Shown here in pieces: positions 23,826-36,172 of a stretch of DNA of 64,000 nt. Under the pieces are notes generated by a model that did not search any database, was not told the origin of the DNA, and saw only the letters and a list, made by a program, of their open reading frames with translations. This stretch comes from Mytilus californianus. Its lineage: Eukaryota > Mollusca > Bivalvia > Mytilida > Mytilidae. The position numbers and the translations under genes are program-made. The DNA is taken from the NCBI RefSeq assembly GCF_021869535.1, contig NW_026262690.1:85543995-85607994 (forward strand), in the 5' to 3' direction. Within the stretch, counting starts at the first letter, position 1. Each line of letters begins with the position of its first letter.

Positions 23826-25624
23826 GATTCACTCTTTTTGTGTGCAGCAGACTTCATTTGATAGCTTTTCAAGAAACCCAAAAGGAAGCTAGCGTTTAAC
23901 ATAAATGTAAATTTCCATTCCGCTCTATATATGATGCCTTCTAGTTGCATATATAGTTCTGTTTGGTGAATTTTGTTAAATTGATCGCATGTGTCCCATT
24001 GAACTTGCGATAAACACAAATACTGTTAGGTCTTTTACTCATCTTGACTTAGAAAATGTCAGAGATTATTTATTGATAACTATAGAATGCACGACAAAAA
24101 GACTTGCGACTACATTTGTAGTTGGTTCAATTACAATTATGGACAAAGGAAAGATAACTTCAATTTAAAATATTACCTTAAGAATGACAGAAAATAGATT
24201 CGTGCACCATGTACAATTCATGTATTTTTTTTACAAAAATGATTATATACATACATCATTTTATAACTTGAATATCTGAGTATATATTTCAGTGATAAAT
24301 TTCTTGAAATGTTCATGGATAGGACGTATAGAATGTTGTGGTCAATCATCGGTACTCAGTATAGTTTGTTTTTCTCAAAAGTAGTGATAAAGTCCGGAAA
24401 ATTGATAACTATCAAGCTAGCCACATAAGGGTTTTGTTTGCATAAATGCATCTTTACACCTAAAAATTGGGAATTGCATACGAGAGAGACATTAAAAGAT
24501 CAGTCATCAACACCAAAATCCCAAAATAAATAAAAACTTTTACGTATATTTAAAAAAAAAAAAGAAATTGACGAGGCCAAGTTCAAGTCTTAGGATAGAC
24601 ACATAAATCTATGGTTGTGTTTTTTTTCAGATGTCAAACCTCTCCCTCTTAATTTCGATCAGCAGAATAGCAAAAAAGGAACATAGAATAACACACACTT
24701 AAAATTATTACAGAAAAAAAACCACCCAACGCTTGACACCGCTAAAATGGAGAACAAAGGCACTAGTATAAAAGAAAGAAAAGAAATGCTGATATATACA
24801 ATCATGCAGTCATACACTAGTTATCAATGTATGTACTTCTACATGGGTAGATGTCACAATCGCATAAAAATGTGTTCAGACTGCAGAAATAAATAAAATT
24901 CCAACTTTGTCTTGCTAAATTCGTACCCGAAATTATCGGTTGTATTCATTGAACAATAAGTTAACACTATATATAAATGCAACCTTTACTATAAAAAAAT
25001 TTATCAAAGCCAAACGAGAAAAATTAAAAGGACAATTCTTAAACTTGTTTGCCTGGTTTGAAAATATGGTTTTTGAAGTCAGAAATGCAAAATTCATAAA
25101 ATTACTTTTTTCAACTGTTACAATGTTTTGATGTTTATTACTCCAGCAGTATTGTGTCAAAACTAAAGACTAAGTGCACATGCAATAGAAATTTTAACTC
25201 CAAAGAAATTTATGGAGATGGTGCGTTTCTAATGTTGTTGGCATATGCAGAGCAATTATTGAAATGGTTTGTAAGTTATATAAACACTACAGAAGAATTC
25301 CTTGTCACCTTTCATACCAAATTATTTCTCACCCTTATCATAAATTATAAAGCTTGAAGTAGCGATCTATTCCAGTAGCTCATCCGTATCACTCCGAGTA
25401 TTCCATAGTAAGTGCCCTCTGACCCCGGCCACGAATATTCTGCAGCAGGTTTTTTCTAGAGATGCCTAGGATTAATATATATATTAATGTACTAGTCCTA
25501 GGTCACGATAAGATCCGCTTAGGTTGGATAGATATTAACTAAATTTAGATTAAACCCAAGTTAAGTCATTTAAGGCTCGGAAATTTCAGTTCAAATCAAC
25601 CAATGTCAAATTTGCTTAATAGAG

Positions 25625-25860
25625 ACAATGATTTGTATAGTAAGGGACTGATCATTTGTAACCTGAAGGGAGGAATAAGGGAGGGGGGCTTGAACATTTT
25701 TGGGCATGAAAAGGTGGTGCCCAATTGTTTTTCAATACTTCAGATGGGGATAAAGGGGGGGGGGGGCATCGAAAATATTTTGGCGACCCATACCCACCTC
25801 TTCCCCATACAATAAAAAATTTTGGCACAAAAGACATCATTTTTTTTTTTCGCCTCACTC
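25625..25860. repeat. G-run-containing interspersed element
   Basis: Starts near AAGGGACTGATCATTTGTAA, carries GGAGGGGGGCTTGAACATTT and a G12-type run near 25755, and ends in a T-run at CATCATTTTTTTTTTTCGCC. The opening resembles the 'AAGGGA..ATCATTTAAC' ends of the 1404-1614 family, so it may be a related element. ORFs on both strands here are low-complexity artefacts. Confidence 0.4.
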
Positions 25861-26354
25861 CGCTCGGCTCAATTGTTTATGATTCAATTCCTAAGTTTCA
25901 ACATCTTCCAAAATGTATTTCATCTAAAATTAATTTACCAACCTCTTTAAGTAAAGGATATATATTGAACATTGTGCTGAAATTGAATAAAGGTGTGGTA
26001 AATGTCAATGAGACCATAACAGGCATATTCCTTTAGCCCCTTCTGACGGTGTGATAATATATTCCACAACTTGCTCGCTATGCCCGTGTCTGTATTTGGT
26101 TTTAGATCTCAATGAACATAATTTATGTATAACTGGTAAATTAAAAGACAGGGATTTCGTTACCACAAATTAATTTAAATCCTTTCATATATATATATAT
26201 AAAGATTTTGTCCAAGATTATGGTTGTCTTTCTGATATTGTTTTACATCTAACTCCCGTGTTTTATTAATTTTGTAATTACATTGTGTCATAGATCAAAT
26301 TTATTCGTTCAGTGTATGTTCACTTGTTTTTGTTAATATGTCTTTTGATTGAGT

Positions 26355-26605
26355 TAAGCCATTTCAATTGATATTTTATAGTGTGTCTTTCTATGTTGTG
26401 ATGTTACACTATTGTTTCAGGTAGGGCGAAGGTTGGTGCCTATTAAAACGTTTAAACCCGATGCATTTGTTTGTGCCTGTCCTAAGTCATATTTGATAAA
26501 CTAAAAGTTTACTAAAATTGACCTATAATGGTTTACTTTTACAATTTGTGACTTGCGGATGGAGAGTTGTCTCATTGGCACTCTTACCACATCTTCTTAT
26601 ATCTA
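26355..26605 (-). repeat. Inverted copy of the 20755-21365 repeat (right part)
   Basis: AGCCATTTCAATTGATATTT, GGTAGGGCGAAGGTTGGTGC and AGAGTTGTCTCATTGGCACT are reverse complements of segments at 21365, 21280 and 20990. An internal part is deleted. Confidence 0.7.
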
Positions 26606-27139
26606 TTTGGTTAGAAAGTTTGGCTGCACCTGTAGATTTCTTATAACAAACGGGATATCCCATCCCGCTAATTTTTACGGTGATGTTGTTTATAAAGACC
26701 GTAAATTTAGACACATTCCATGTAATTAAAACTAATTGATCCTTTGAATAAACTTATTCTTAAAGCCAGGTTATCAATTTAACACAGTAATTAAATCTTT
26801 TAATATTATTCTATAGGACTACTAACATTGTTTTTCTTGTTTTTGAAAAATGAAAAGATAACTGACTATATGTTGCTATATATGTACAGTTATGATAACT
26901 TATGATTCTACATCCTGTACGTAGATACTGTTTACTTATATTTTGGCATTGCACAAGGTCATATGCATTTCTCAGACTGTTTATTACGTCTTTACACCAA
27001 ATCCGTTTGATATGTTCTTGATGATACATTAGTCTGGGAAAACATGATTTATTTATTAGTTGTTATTGGAACTGAACTATCTTTCAGTAACTACGAGTAC
27101 TCTTTTTTTATGTTTTGCGTCTTTTGTTTTAGTGCCTCT

Positions 27140-27720
27140 ATAACCGATCATTTGAGTTGCAAATTGCAACTGAATTTTACAGTTTGTTCTGATGTTGTGC
27201 TGTAACACCGCTGTCCCTTATTAAGTTAAGAGAAGGTTGAGCGCTTAAAAACATGTTTAACCCTGTCACATTCTTTATGTACCTGTCCCAAGTCAGGAGC
27301 CTCAGTAGTTCAATGGTTGTCGTTGGTTCACTGAGGTTTGTCATACATGTATTTGTTTTTCGTAAATTGTTTTTTTTTATAAATTAGGCTGTTAGTTTTC
27401 TCGTTTGAATTGTTAAACATTTTTCATGTCTGTCCTTTTCATAACAGACTATAGACAGTATGGGTTTTTTCTCAGTGTTGAAGGCCGTACTGTGGCCTAT
27501 AATTGCGTAAGTAAACTAGTACCACGACTATAGTACTATACCGCTTAATTAATTTTAACTCTGTTGTTTTTCAAAGACCGTATACGTTGGACTATAATTG
27601 CTTAATACTACCAGAGACATATATGTATATATGTCTCTGATACTACCACTTCATTTTAACTCTGTTGGATAGTGATCATAGTCATTGGCAGTTATACCAC
27701 ATCTTCTCATTTTTGTAGAT
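27140..27720 (-). repeat. Diverged inverted copy of the same mussel-type repeat
   Basis: Contains AAGAGAAGGTTGAGCGCTTA, CCTGTCCCAAGTCAGGAGCC, GAAGGCCGTACTGTGGCCTA and, at the end, CATTGGCAGTTATACCACAT, in the order expected for a reverse copy of 20755-21365. It is interrupted by the small palindrome at 27613-27638. Confidence 0.65.
27613..27638. repeat. 26-bp palindrome flanked by 8-bp direct repeats
   Basis: Twelve-base arms (AGAGACATATAT and its exact inverse) surround a GT centre. ATACTACC stands immediately before it (27605-27612) and again one base after it (27640-27647). It lies inside the 27140-27720 repeat. Confidence 0.7.
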
Positions 27721-28059
27721 ATATGTCCAACGATTGTTCCCCGATGTCAAAAACAACTGCTCTCCGTTTAAGCTCTACTGATGCAACATTTTATTGCACG
27801 TTAATATAAATAGAAATTGTATGCCTGTATTTTTGTTATGAAAGAATAAAAGTATCGACAAATGTTGTTTTTTTTAGGGGGTGGTGAAAAAAATCCAAGA
27901 AATTCCGTCGTTTCCTCCCATCCCCCTCCCAACGAAAGAAAATGACCAGTCCATAAGAGCTGCTTCAAGTTGTTAGTAAGAGACTGGCAAAAATTACAAT
28001 ATTCTCGCTTTTAGTAAACTTTTTGTAACATTTTTAAAGACAGGGGGCGTATTACTAAA

Positions 28060-28124
28060 ACAAATCACGTGACACGGGTAAAAGGTACTTTCAAGATGGC
28101 GACTGTGTGTTGATAATTTACCTG
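28060..28124 (+). promoter_or_regulatory. Candidate SIPA1L promoter and 5' non-coding exon
   Basis: TCACGTGAC (E-box of the USF/TFE type) near 28064 is followed by AAGATGGCGAC near 28093, a YY1-like element often sited at the start of transcription. A strong 5' splice site, CCTG|GTGAGT, stands at 28124/28125. The ATG within AAGATGGCGAC opens only five codons before TGA. The coding exon at 36173 starts with a 3' splice site and needs such an upstream exon, and this is the best candidate. The link is inferred, not shown. Confidence 0.45.
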
Positions 28125-29644
28125 GTGAGTTCACCCTTTTCGATATATCATTTGTCCTGATGAAAATGTGCCGATTCGGTTGTTATCGGCGTTAATAGTA
28201 TTTTTTAATCAAATACCCGACATATATGTTTTGATCAGTCTAGATTTTTGCGTGGTGAGTCAGTTTTTACTGTTTTATACTCTCAACTGAGTCAGCACAT
28301 GAGATGAGAGTCTATGTAACGCTTCCTGACCACAAACATTTGCAATGATCTCTATAGCCAAAACAACACACTCAACTGTATATCAAAAGTGCTAGGGTCT
28401 CCCTAGAGATTAAAAATACCTGGAAGAGGGTATGAATTGATAATAGGGTCCCATTTAGAAGTGGCTCAATATTTTTGTTCTTTTTCACTACACTAGCTTT
28501 CAGTTGCACTTCAGATTCTTCCTAATATATGAATGATTTAAAAACTATCACAAAGATGAAGTAAAATTTCAGGGTATATAGCAGATGCATCTGACTCAAA
28601 TTTGATTTACATTTTTATATGAATATTTCTTGAAATAAAAGGTAAACATATAACAATGTATAATTACCTGTCGATTCCATGCATTTTAACAATTTATTCA
28701 ATAGATATTAGAAAGGTTTACCCTATATTTTTCCTTTTTTAATTACAGCAATTTCAGAATAATGCCTTTGAACATATGTTACATCATTGTCATGTTTTAT
28801 GCACCGTTTATGATTTTGAAATATTTATAGTATTAAGAGATTTTATCCAAACAGTCATGACAGTGTGCATTTTATACATGTACATGTAGTTCCATAGTAA
28901 ACAATAAACGTCACAGAAAATTGTTATAGAGGATTAGCATTTCATATTTTAGCTATACATCACCTTATAAACAATAGAGATGACCTCCAAAGACTACTAA
29001 GGCCAAAAAAGTAGGTGTGTTTCCTGTTGAATGTCCCAAAAAATGAAGGTCGGTAGGTTAGGATTATTTTTGTTTTTTTTTCATCGATCTCATCTTGAAA
29101 TTCTTTGAACAGTTGTTCCAATGTTTTTGTGTGTCATAGACATATGTTTATCATGGTTACATTGCATCAACCAAACTGCGAGCACATTAGTATATAAGAA
29201 GGCCATTTGCTTAATATTAATCACGGTCACAAAAAACGCTTTTACAAATAAAGCTAATTAGACCCAGATGATTCTGGGACATGCTAAAGGAAGAGCTTTT
29301 TTTTCACTCTTGACTCAGCGAAAATTATCAATTTAAAAAAGTAAGGGTCTGTCCAGCTACATGTACCAAAAACACCTATTTTTTTTTCCTGATGTTAATG
29401 TTACCCAATACAAACATGAATATAGATAGACAGACAAGCATAAACAAAGTGTAATGATGATTTTTCCTTGGTCAATTTGATTTCATATTAAAGATGAAAA
29501 TGTATGGAAATTGTTTCACAGTTTCAATTTTAACATTCCTATATAACTGAACCTGCTGAGCACATAAGCAACCTATCTCCAACTAAGGGTTTATCAATTT
29601 TTTAGGTTGCATGCATACATGTACAGAGTGAGACAAAAAGATAG

Positions 29645-29911
29645 AAACAAGGAATTAATTGAATCTGGAATAATTTTGAATTCTGGAAAACTGATTAGAA
29701 ATGTATGATGAAAACTAACCCAACTAAATGGGGTTAGCCATGCATGCATGGCTAAGGTTAATTTTACTTTCACTATCATTTCAGTATGAACTAACACCCC
29801 TTAGCCATGCGTGCATGGCTAACCCTATTTAGTTGGGTTAGTTTTCATCATAAATTTCTGATCAATTTTCCAGAATTCAAAATTATTCCAGATTCAAATA
29901 ATTCCTTGTTT
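29645..29911. repeat. Long near-perfect inverted repeat, 113-bp arms, 41-bp spacer
   Basis: Left arm 29645-29757 starts AAACAAGGAATTAATTGAAT, and right arm 29799-29911 is its inverse with six mismatches by my alignment (about 95% identity, no gaps). The inner end of the left arm contains a 22-bp perfect palindrome (TTAGCCATGCA and its inverse), and the right-arm copy differs by one base. It could be a foldback element or give a long RNA hairpin. No target duplication was recognised. Confidence 0.9.
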
Positions 29912-30325
29912 AGACAATAATATACATGTATCAGTGATTTTTTGTTGCTGTATAAATACAGTCAATTTGACAAACCTGCCATAACGGTCACCTCATTTCA
30001 GCGGTCACCTGCCTCTGATGGTCACTTTCAGACCCTCCCAAATGTTTTCTCTATATAATTTAGTGGTCAGTGCATGGTTACCTAATATTCGCACGAAATT
30101 ATCATTTCAACTTTTAACAGCAGTCATTTTCATTTTCTTAGCAACCAAAATATAATCATGACGAAAAATATATGTGATCAGTTTTGAGGTCAAAATGAGA
30201 ATCAGAACCTGTTTGCAACTGAGATTGTGCAACAAGGGTGAATTTTCAAAGATGACACTCTTTTCTTTTTAATAGCTGAACAAGTTAAGCACATGTGTAA
30301 CCCATCTCCAGCTAAGGGTTAAATT

Positions 30326-30770
30326 AAGGGACCCATGGAATTGACCTTGACCTCATTTTCACGGTTCATTGCTCAGTGTGAAGTTTATGTGTTTCAGTCT
30401 GTTTTTCTTAAACTATAAGCAACAGGTCAACTATATTTGTTGTATGGAAGGATTGTAAGCTGTTCATGTCTGCCTGGCATGGTTCATCTGACCTTGACCT
30501 CATTTTCACGATTCATTGGTCAATGTTTAGTTTTCTTGGTTAAGTCTGTTTCTTAGAAACTATAAGCAATAGGTCAACTATATTTAGTGTATTGAATGAT
30601 TGTAAGGTGTACATGTATTTCTCGGTTGGTTTATATGACCTTGACTTCATTTTCTTGGATCATGTTAAGTTTATGTAATAGTTGTAGTAAAGCTTTCATT
30701 TAGGACTATCAACATAATATCAATGGTTAGTAAAGAAGGCGAGCTATTTCAGCGTGTGCACTCTTGTTTT
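30326..30770 (+). mobile_element. Pearl/Helentron-like tandem-core element, 5'-truncated
   Basis: Three units of about 150 bp, each opening with TGACCTTGACCTCATTTTC-type sequence (near 30340, 30490, 30640) and including AACTATAAGCAA.AGGTCAAC. It ends AAGGCGAGCTATTTCAGCGT, then GTGCACTCTTGTT, the same 3' end as the fuller element at 40419-41532. No 5' hairpin is visible. Confidence 0.7.
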
Positions 30771-31466
30771 TTTTAAACGCCGATAAAAAATTTTGCCACT
30801 GACAGGGGCTTCTTTTAGACATGGCAGTGGCGAGGGGAAACAAACTTAATTTTAATTTTGACCCAAGCCAGTAATCATGGTGATACATGTACATGTGCAA
30901 CAAGATAATGCAATTTGTCAGTTTTTGATGATTTTTTTCAAATAAAAAAGGAAGCTTGTGTCACATATCATTATTTTAATCAGGGAAATTAAATAAATGT
31001 ACACTTTATTAGTACATATTCTTGGAAATATTGACAAATATCCTTGTTATTTGCATTACATCTGACAAACTTCTGGTATCCTGTTTTCTGAGATTTTATG
31101 TAAAGATATCCTATTGTTTTCTCCTAACCCGAATAATTTAATTGTTATATTCTGCTCACTATGATGACTACAGAAAAGGCTTAGAGAATCTAAGACGGTA
31201 AGGTCTATTATTACTCTAGTTATTTGTTTCTCAAAATTTGAATTTCTGGGGCCAAAAATGAAACTTGAATTGTTTGTACTTACTCCCTCTAAAAAGCAAC
31301 AGTCTACCCAAAAAAAAATTTAGAACACAAATCGTTTCAAATTTTATTTTTAAACCCTAAAAGGCACAGGTAGGCAACATCAAACAAATAATTTTTTTAA
31401 GGGTGGCCTGGTAATAATATTGTCAGTTATCTTATACAATCATGTTTGTGATGCTTCAAATAAAGT

Positions 31467-31769
31467 CAGGGTTCGAATTCTCACTAAGGATTTTTGAAGG
31501 CGAGTCCAGGGACTCATCATTTTTGGCCATGGTGAGTCCAACAGTAAGAAAAAGATATTTTATTGCAATATAATTTATTATTTTAGTCTGTATGACCCAA
31601 TAGAGCAATGCAATGACATTAAATTCAGATTACCTTTAAACTTTGCTATATAATGATGATATGTGTGTTCAGTTTATACAAAATATTTCAATCTTGATGC
31701 ATCTTTGGACTCACCAGTTTTGAAAATGGTGAGTCCAGGACTCGTGGACTCACCTTAGTGAGAACCCTG
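31467..31769. mobile_element. TIR element with CAGGGTTC ends and TAAAGT flanks
   Basis: Left end CAGGGTTCGAATTCTCACTA, right end inverse CCTTAGTGAGAACCCTG. TAAAGT lies directly outside both ends (31461-31466 and 31770-31775). Internally GGTGAGTCCA(A/G)GGACTC pairs with its inverse near 31705-31755. The CAGGG ends suggest hAT, but only 6 bp of the flanks match rather than 8. A partial copy lies at 37346 onward. Confidence 0.75.
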
Positions 31770-31904
31770 TAAAGTTGCATTGTCATAAAATGCATTGCTT
31801 TGTTTGTGATTCCCTTTTTTCAAAGATTTTTTTTTAATCAAGAAAACAATGGTTTTACCCCAAAATCATCATATTGAATTTTTACAACACTTTTATCTTA
31901 GATA

Positions 31905-31985
31905 TAAGAAGATGTGGTATGAGTGCCAATGAGACAACTCTCAATCCAAGTCACATGCAAAAGTAAACCATTATAGGTCAATTTT
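31905..31985 (+). repeat. Mussel-type repeat fragment
   Basis: AAGAAGATGTGGTATGAGTG, CCAATGAGACAACTCTCAAT, CCAAGTCAC and ACCATTATAGGTCAA match 20950-21045 in order. Confidence 0.65.
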
Positions 31986-34175
31986 TTTTTAGTAAACTCA
32001 TAGTTTATCAAATATGATTATGTTTTGGACACAAAAACATTCAAATAGTTTCATTCTAATGCAGTTTTATTTATGTGTAAGCATTTTTCAGCATAAATTG
32101 ACTGGACTATTAAATATACCAATTACATGACATTTGCATGACATGCACAAGTAATTCAAATTTAAGGAAAAAGTCTGAATTCCTGGAGAGAGAGAGTGAT
32201 ATCAAAACCTACCAGAAAGTTCATATATGAAGACGGCATTTCTTGTTTTACTCATGACTGAAATTTTATCTTTTGAAGAAGAAACAATATGCCTTATGTT
32301 TTAAAACTTATCTTTTACAGAACCCTCGTGTCTACCATATGTCTACATGTACATTCATGAATAACGTGTGACGTAAAACTTCCCTTTTCTTTCGATAAAG
32401 ATGTTTTATATTATGTAAGTTTTCAACATGAATTTATAATTGAAACAGTTTGAAATTGTATATTTCTTGATATACATGATATAAGACAACAGTTACTTTC
32501 AGAAGTTAATCTAAGAAGTTTGTTATGGAATTTAGATTGATAAACATTATCTGTTTTATGTGGGAATCTGACAAACACATCAATAGGGAAATTACTGATC
32601 AAAAGATTACCACCTAATAAAATACTGAGGCCAGTGAGGGTCTACATGATTGATTAAATGTTTCATTTCTTAGTATACAAGAATAAATAGCTTTTAATCT
32701 TTTTTACCATGAAAATGGTAAGAGTCTATTGTTTCTGTCTCTAGACTTCAAGGTACATGTATAGTGTATGAATGAAGAATGAGTTGAACAATAGGATCAC
32801 TGATTTGAAGTCATTAAAACCAAATTGAGGGTCTCTGCTCCCTTTTTTAAATAAATGTGTGAAATAAAGGAAGAATCTGGTTTGACCCTTTTAAATGTTG
32901 TGGTTAAGTAATTGGGAAACTGGTGGAAATCCTGCTGGGTTGAAGCATTATTTTGCATAAATTTGAATCTATTGCATTAAAACTTTTACCTTATATACAC
33001 TCATTGCCACAGCTCCTCCATGAGAGCTCTAAGCCTCAAGGCTATGGTTTGAACTAAAAAAAAGTGTAAAAAAAATATGATACCAATGGGCAACTTCCCA
33101 AGCGATCAATAAAAAGCTGTAAGTCCAAGAAAGATAGACAAAAATAGGACGGAAAGAAGGAAAACGGTAAAGACAAAACAGCAGCCTAAAAAACATCTTA
33201 CAGAATTTTTTTTTAAAGAAAATATGAATGTATAGCCTAAGGGGTAAGTTCAGGTGCTACAGAATTTAAAACACTCTTCGTCAGTCAAAATTTGTTAAAA
33301 ACACATGCAATTAATTTGATAAAATTTGTAATTTTGAAGTTAATGAGTCCCTTAAAGCTTGAAGCAAAAATTCTAAACATTCCTTTGCCCAAATTATATT
33401 GAAGGTCTTAGTAACGTAAAAATGGTTAACTATGAAATATATGTTATGTATGATAACTGTTACCTCAAAACCCAAAATACCAATAAGTTAAATTGGAAAA
33501 ATGTTAAGAATTATGTAACCTTGTATGCACAGGTAATCATGCGCATGTCTTGATTGTATTGATGAATTATTCAACACCTCACATATAATATAAAAGTTAT
33601 CTCACGTTTACCAGTTTTAGGTCTTTTAAATATATTTTTTTTTTTCAAATCAATTGGAAAAATTTCAGTATAGGGAAATATTCCTAGTTTCCGTTTAAAA
33701 CAATGCAACTAACAGTCATTAGAACCACTTAAATAAATATGTAACATCTCAAGTTAAATAGTAGCTTTGTTTAGTAGTATGAGTTCTATTTCCCTTATAT
33801 CAAAATTTCCCGACACATCAGTGGACGTAAGCAAATTTTTTCTAAGTGTAATTGATGATGAAAGAGGTACATGTATTAAATTGCTTAGAAAAATCAATGG
33901 TAAATATAAGAGAACTTTTATTCTTATAACTTTATTACATTTTTTGGCATTTTCCACCACTAATCATACCTGTGATTTCCATTTTGTTATCTGATGAGTG
34001 ATTTCGTTTTTTTTAAGAGCTATTTTTTAAAATGTAAGCTGTAGCAAAAATTTCTGATATAAAGTGCAATTTTGGAAGATATGATGATAAAAGTCATTTA
34101 AAGACACACTTGTATCTGTTACACTTTAGTCATTTTGATTGTATAACCTAATTAAGTCCATGTGGTTTTTGATAT

Positions 34176-34290
34176 ACTGTGGATTCATTATTATTCGTTG
34201 GATACCAATTTTTCGGGATTTCGTAGGTACAGGGAAACCACAAATTTAAATGTTCAAAGAATGAATTTATTTTAAATTTTAAAATTGAAA
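34176..34290. mobile_element. Partial copy of the 51160-51369 foldback MITE
   Basis: TACTGTGGATTCATTATTAT, then TCGTTGGATACCAATTTTTC, matches the 51160 terminal repeat. The inverse end is missing. Confidence 0.6.
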
Positions 34291-34439
34291 TAAACATCTG
34301 TGGTGGCTTAATATTCGACCATTTATTAAAAGAATGTTAACGTGACAATAAAAAAATGAAAAAACTTTTGGCATGTTACATGTAGGTCTGGTAACACCTG
34401 AGTGTATCTAAACTAATTATTTATTTTAAAAGTTATTTT

Positions 34440-34520
34440 TATACACCCTTCAGCAGTGGACATAATATCATGATTATGGTTGACTGACTGACTGTCTGTC
34501 TGTCCATCTGTTTTAGAGTA
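34440..34520 (+). repeat. Microsatellite-bearing element start
   Basis: TACACCCTTCAGCAGTGGAC precedes TGACTGACTGACTGTCTGTC, a tetranucleotide tract. The layout (short start block, then a pyrimidine-rich microsatellite) resembles the elements at 52977 and 53551, but no end could be fixed. Confidence 0.4.
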
Positions 34521-36172
34521 AACATATATATATATTACACAATAACTCAAGTATATGCTGTTCAGCAACTGGCATTCATGTTTTATGGTATACTGTGGCG
34601 CATCTGTCAGTCTGGCTTTAACATGACACTAACAAACTCAAGTTTGTCTTGGATGATTTTCTCAAAGTTTACTACTTAATTCTGAATGGTGGTCTTTAAT
34701 GGACTGTATATTTTTGAGGATTTTCACTTTTGCCATATCCGAGTTATAAACTTCAATCTTTCAAAAATAAGCATTTTTTTACACTTCATGCAATAACTGG
34801 AAAATCCCTAGATAATGTACTGTTAACTTAACCAAATGATTAAGAATGGTGGTATATTGGTGTGGGGTTCTAGAGTTATTGTACTAACCAAAGCCTCAGT
34901 TAAATGTATATAATGATCATTAGTCTGTTTGTTGACCTGTTCATTGGTCTGTTCACTCTATGTAGATCAGCAACTCTTCTTAAACCAGAGACTTGATTTT
35001 TAATGAAACTCTTATAGAATATGTACTGTCTAATAACATTGAGCATCTATTAATTCCTTTTTTATCCAAATAGTTTTTTGTGGTTTCCCTCAGCAAAACA
35101 TTGACTTTTGATATCTGCACAAATTGGGGAGTGTGGGGTATGAATTTTATAGGTCTGATCTCAGTTTTCTTGTTTACGGATGTAAAAGTGCATATAGGTC
35201 TGTACTATAAAGTAAAGGGTGCAAATTGTTATTTTTTTTTCTATTTTTACTTTTAAAAGCTGCATGAATACTATAAAGATAATTTATTCAGTCAGTACTC
35301 GTCCAATTACACATGTACATGTATAAAAGATGGGGTTACTTCAATAAACCTTTAAATTTTTTCGTGTTTGAGTAAATAAATTTAAAATCTTGACACCTTT
35401 GAATTCTCTGTAATTGTATCAAGTAGTAATAATACATTCCCCAAGTTAAAGGCCTCTAATGTAATTATCTGGTCATAAATATGTTTACAGGTCTTCCAAA
35501 TAGATTTTGTTTTAATTGATAGAAACAATTTTAATTCCTGTTAGGTGTAAAGACTATTACCTCATTCTGAATTATTTGGCAGTGAAATTCCTCATTCACA
35601 GCTAAACTTTTAAATATTTACATCTGATGAAATTTGGCTATTTCAAGGTAGTTTTTTTGGGAAATAAAAGTGTAGGAAACTGTTTTAATTAGTAATTACA
35701 AAACAGGTGCAGTTGTAAGTTTGGAGAATACAGATGTAAGATTATTAGATAATTTTTTTCATGTAGGGAATACAGTGAAATTTTGTAATATTCTCTACAT
35801 TATCTATTTTATCAAACAGCTTATGTTTATAAAGAAATATTTTCAAAAGTGGATTAAGATAAAGGAATTTAAGTGATTCAGAATGTAAACTTGTTAAAAT
35901 TACAAAATGTACATTTTTTCCTGAAGTCACACATTTTTGTTATTTATGGTTTAAAGTTAACGTGTAACAGTAGAAAACAATGATATATAACCAAATATAG
36001 AAAGAATGTACTTTTAAATTACATAAATAATCCTTAACGACATTCACAGTGGAGGAGGTTTATTACTTAGTGTGAAGTTAGATGGGTTACTGTTTAATCA
36101 GGAAATAAGAACACATGTACATATATCTATTGAATACATCCTGAGATGATCTGCTATAATTTTCTTATTCAG

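Larger units (their letters stand above)
22831..28059. other. Region between the two divergent genes, repeats only
   Basis: No recognisable coding exon on either strand. Contains the tandem repeat at 23550-23825, a G-run element at 25625-25860, mussel-type repeats at 26355-26605 and 27140-27720 and a small palindrome at 27613-27638. Short frames up to 103 codons overlap these repeats and are not supported. Confidence 0.55.
28125..36172. other. Probable 5' intron of the SIPA1L gene
   Basis: About 8 kb with no coding exon on either strand. Holds the long inverted repeat at 29645-29911, a pearl-like array at 30326-30770, a TIR element at 31467-31769 and fragments listed separately. Positions about 32000-34100 and 34950-36170 show nothing beyond AT-rich sequence. 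Confidence 0.5.

Noticed and set aside
25603..26036. Overlapping frames of 68-103 codons on both strands
   Set aside because: They run across G-run repeat sequence and are glycine/proline low-complexity mirror images of one another.
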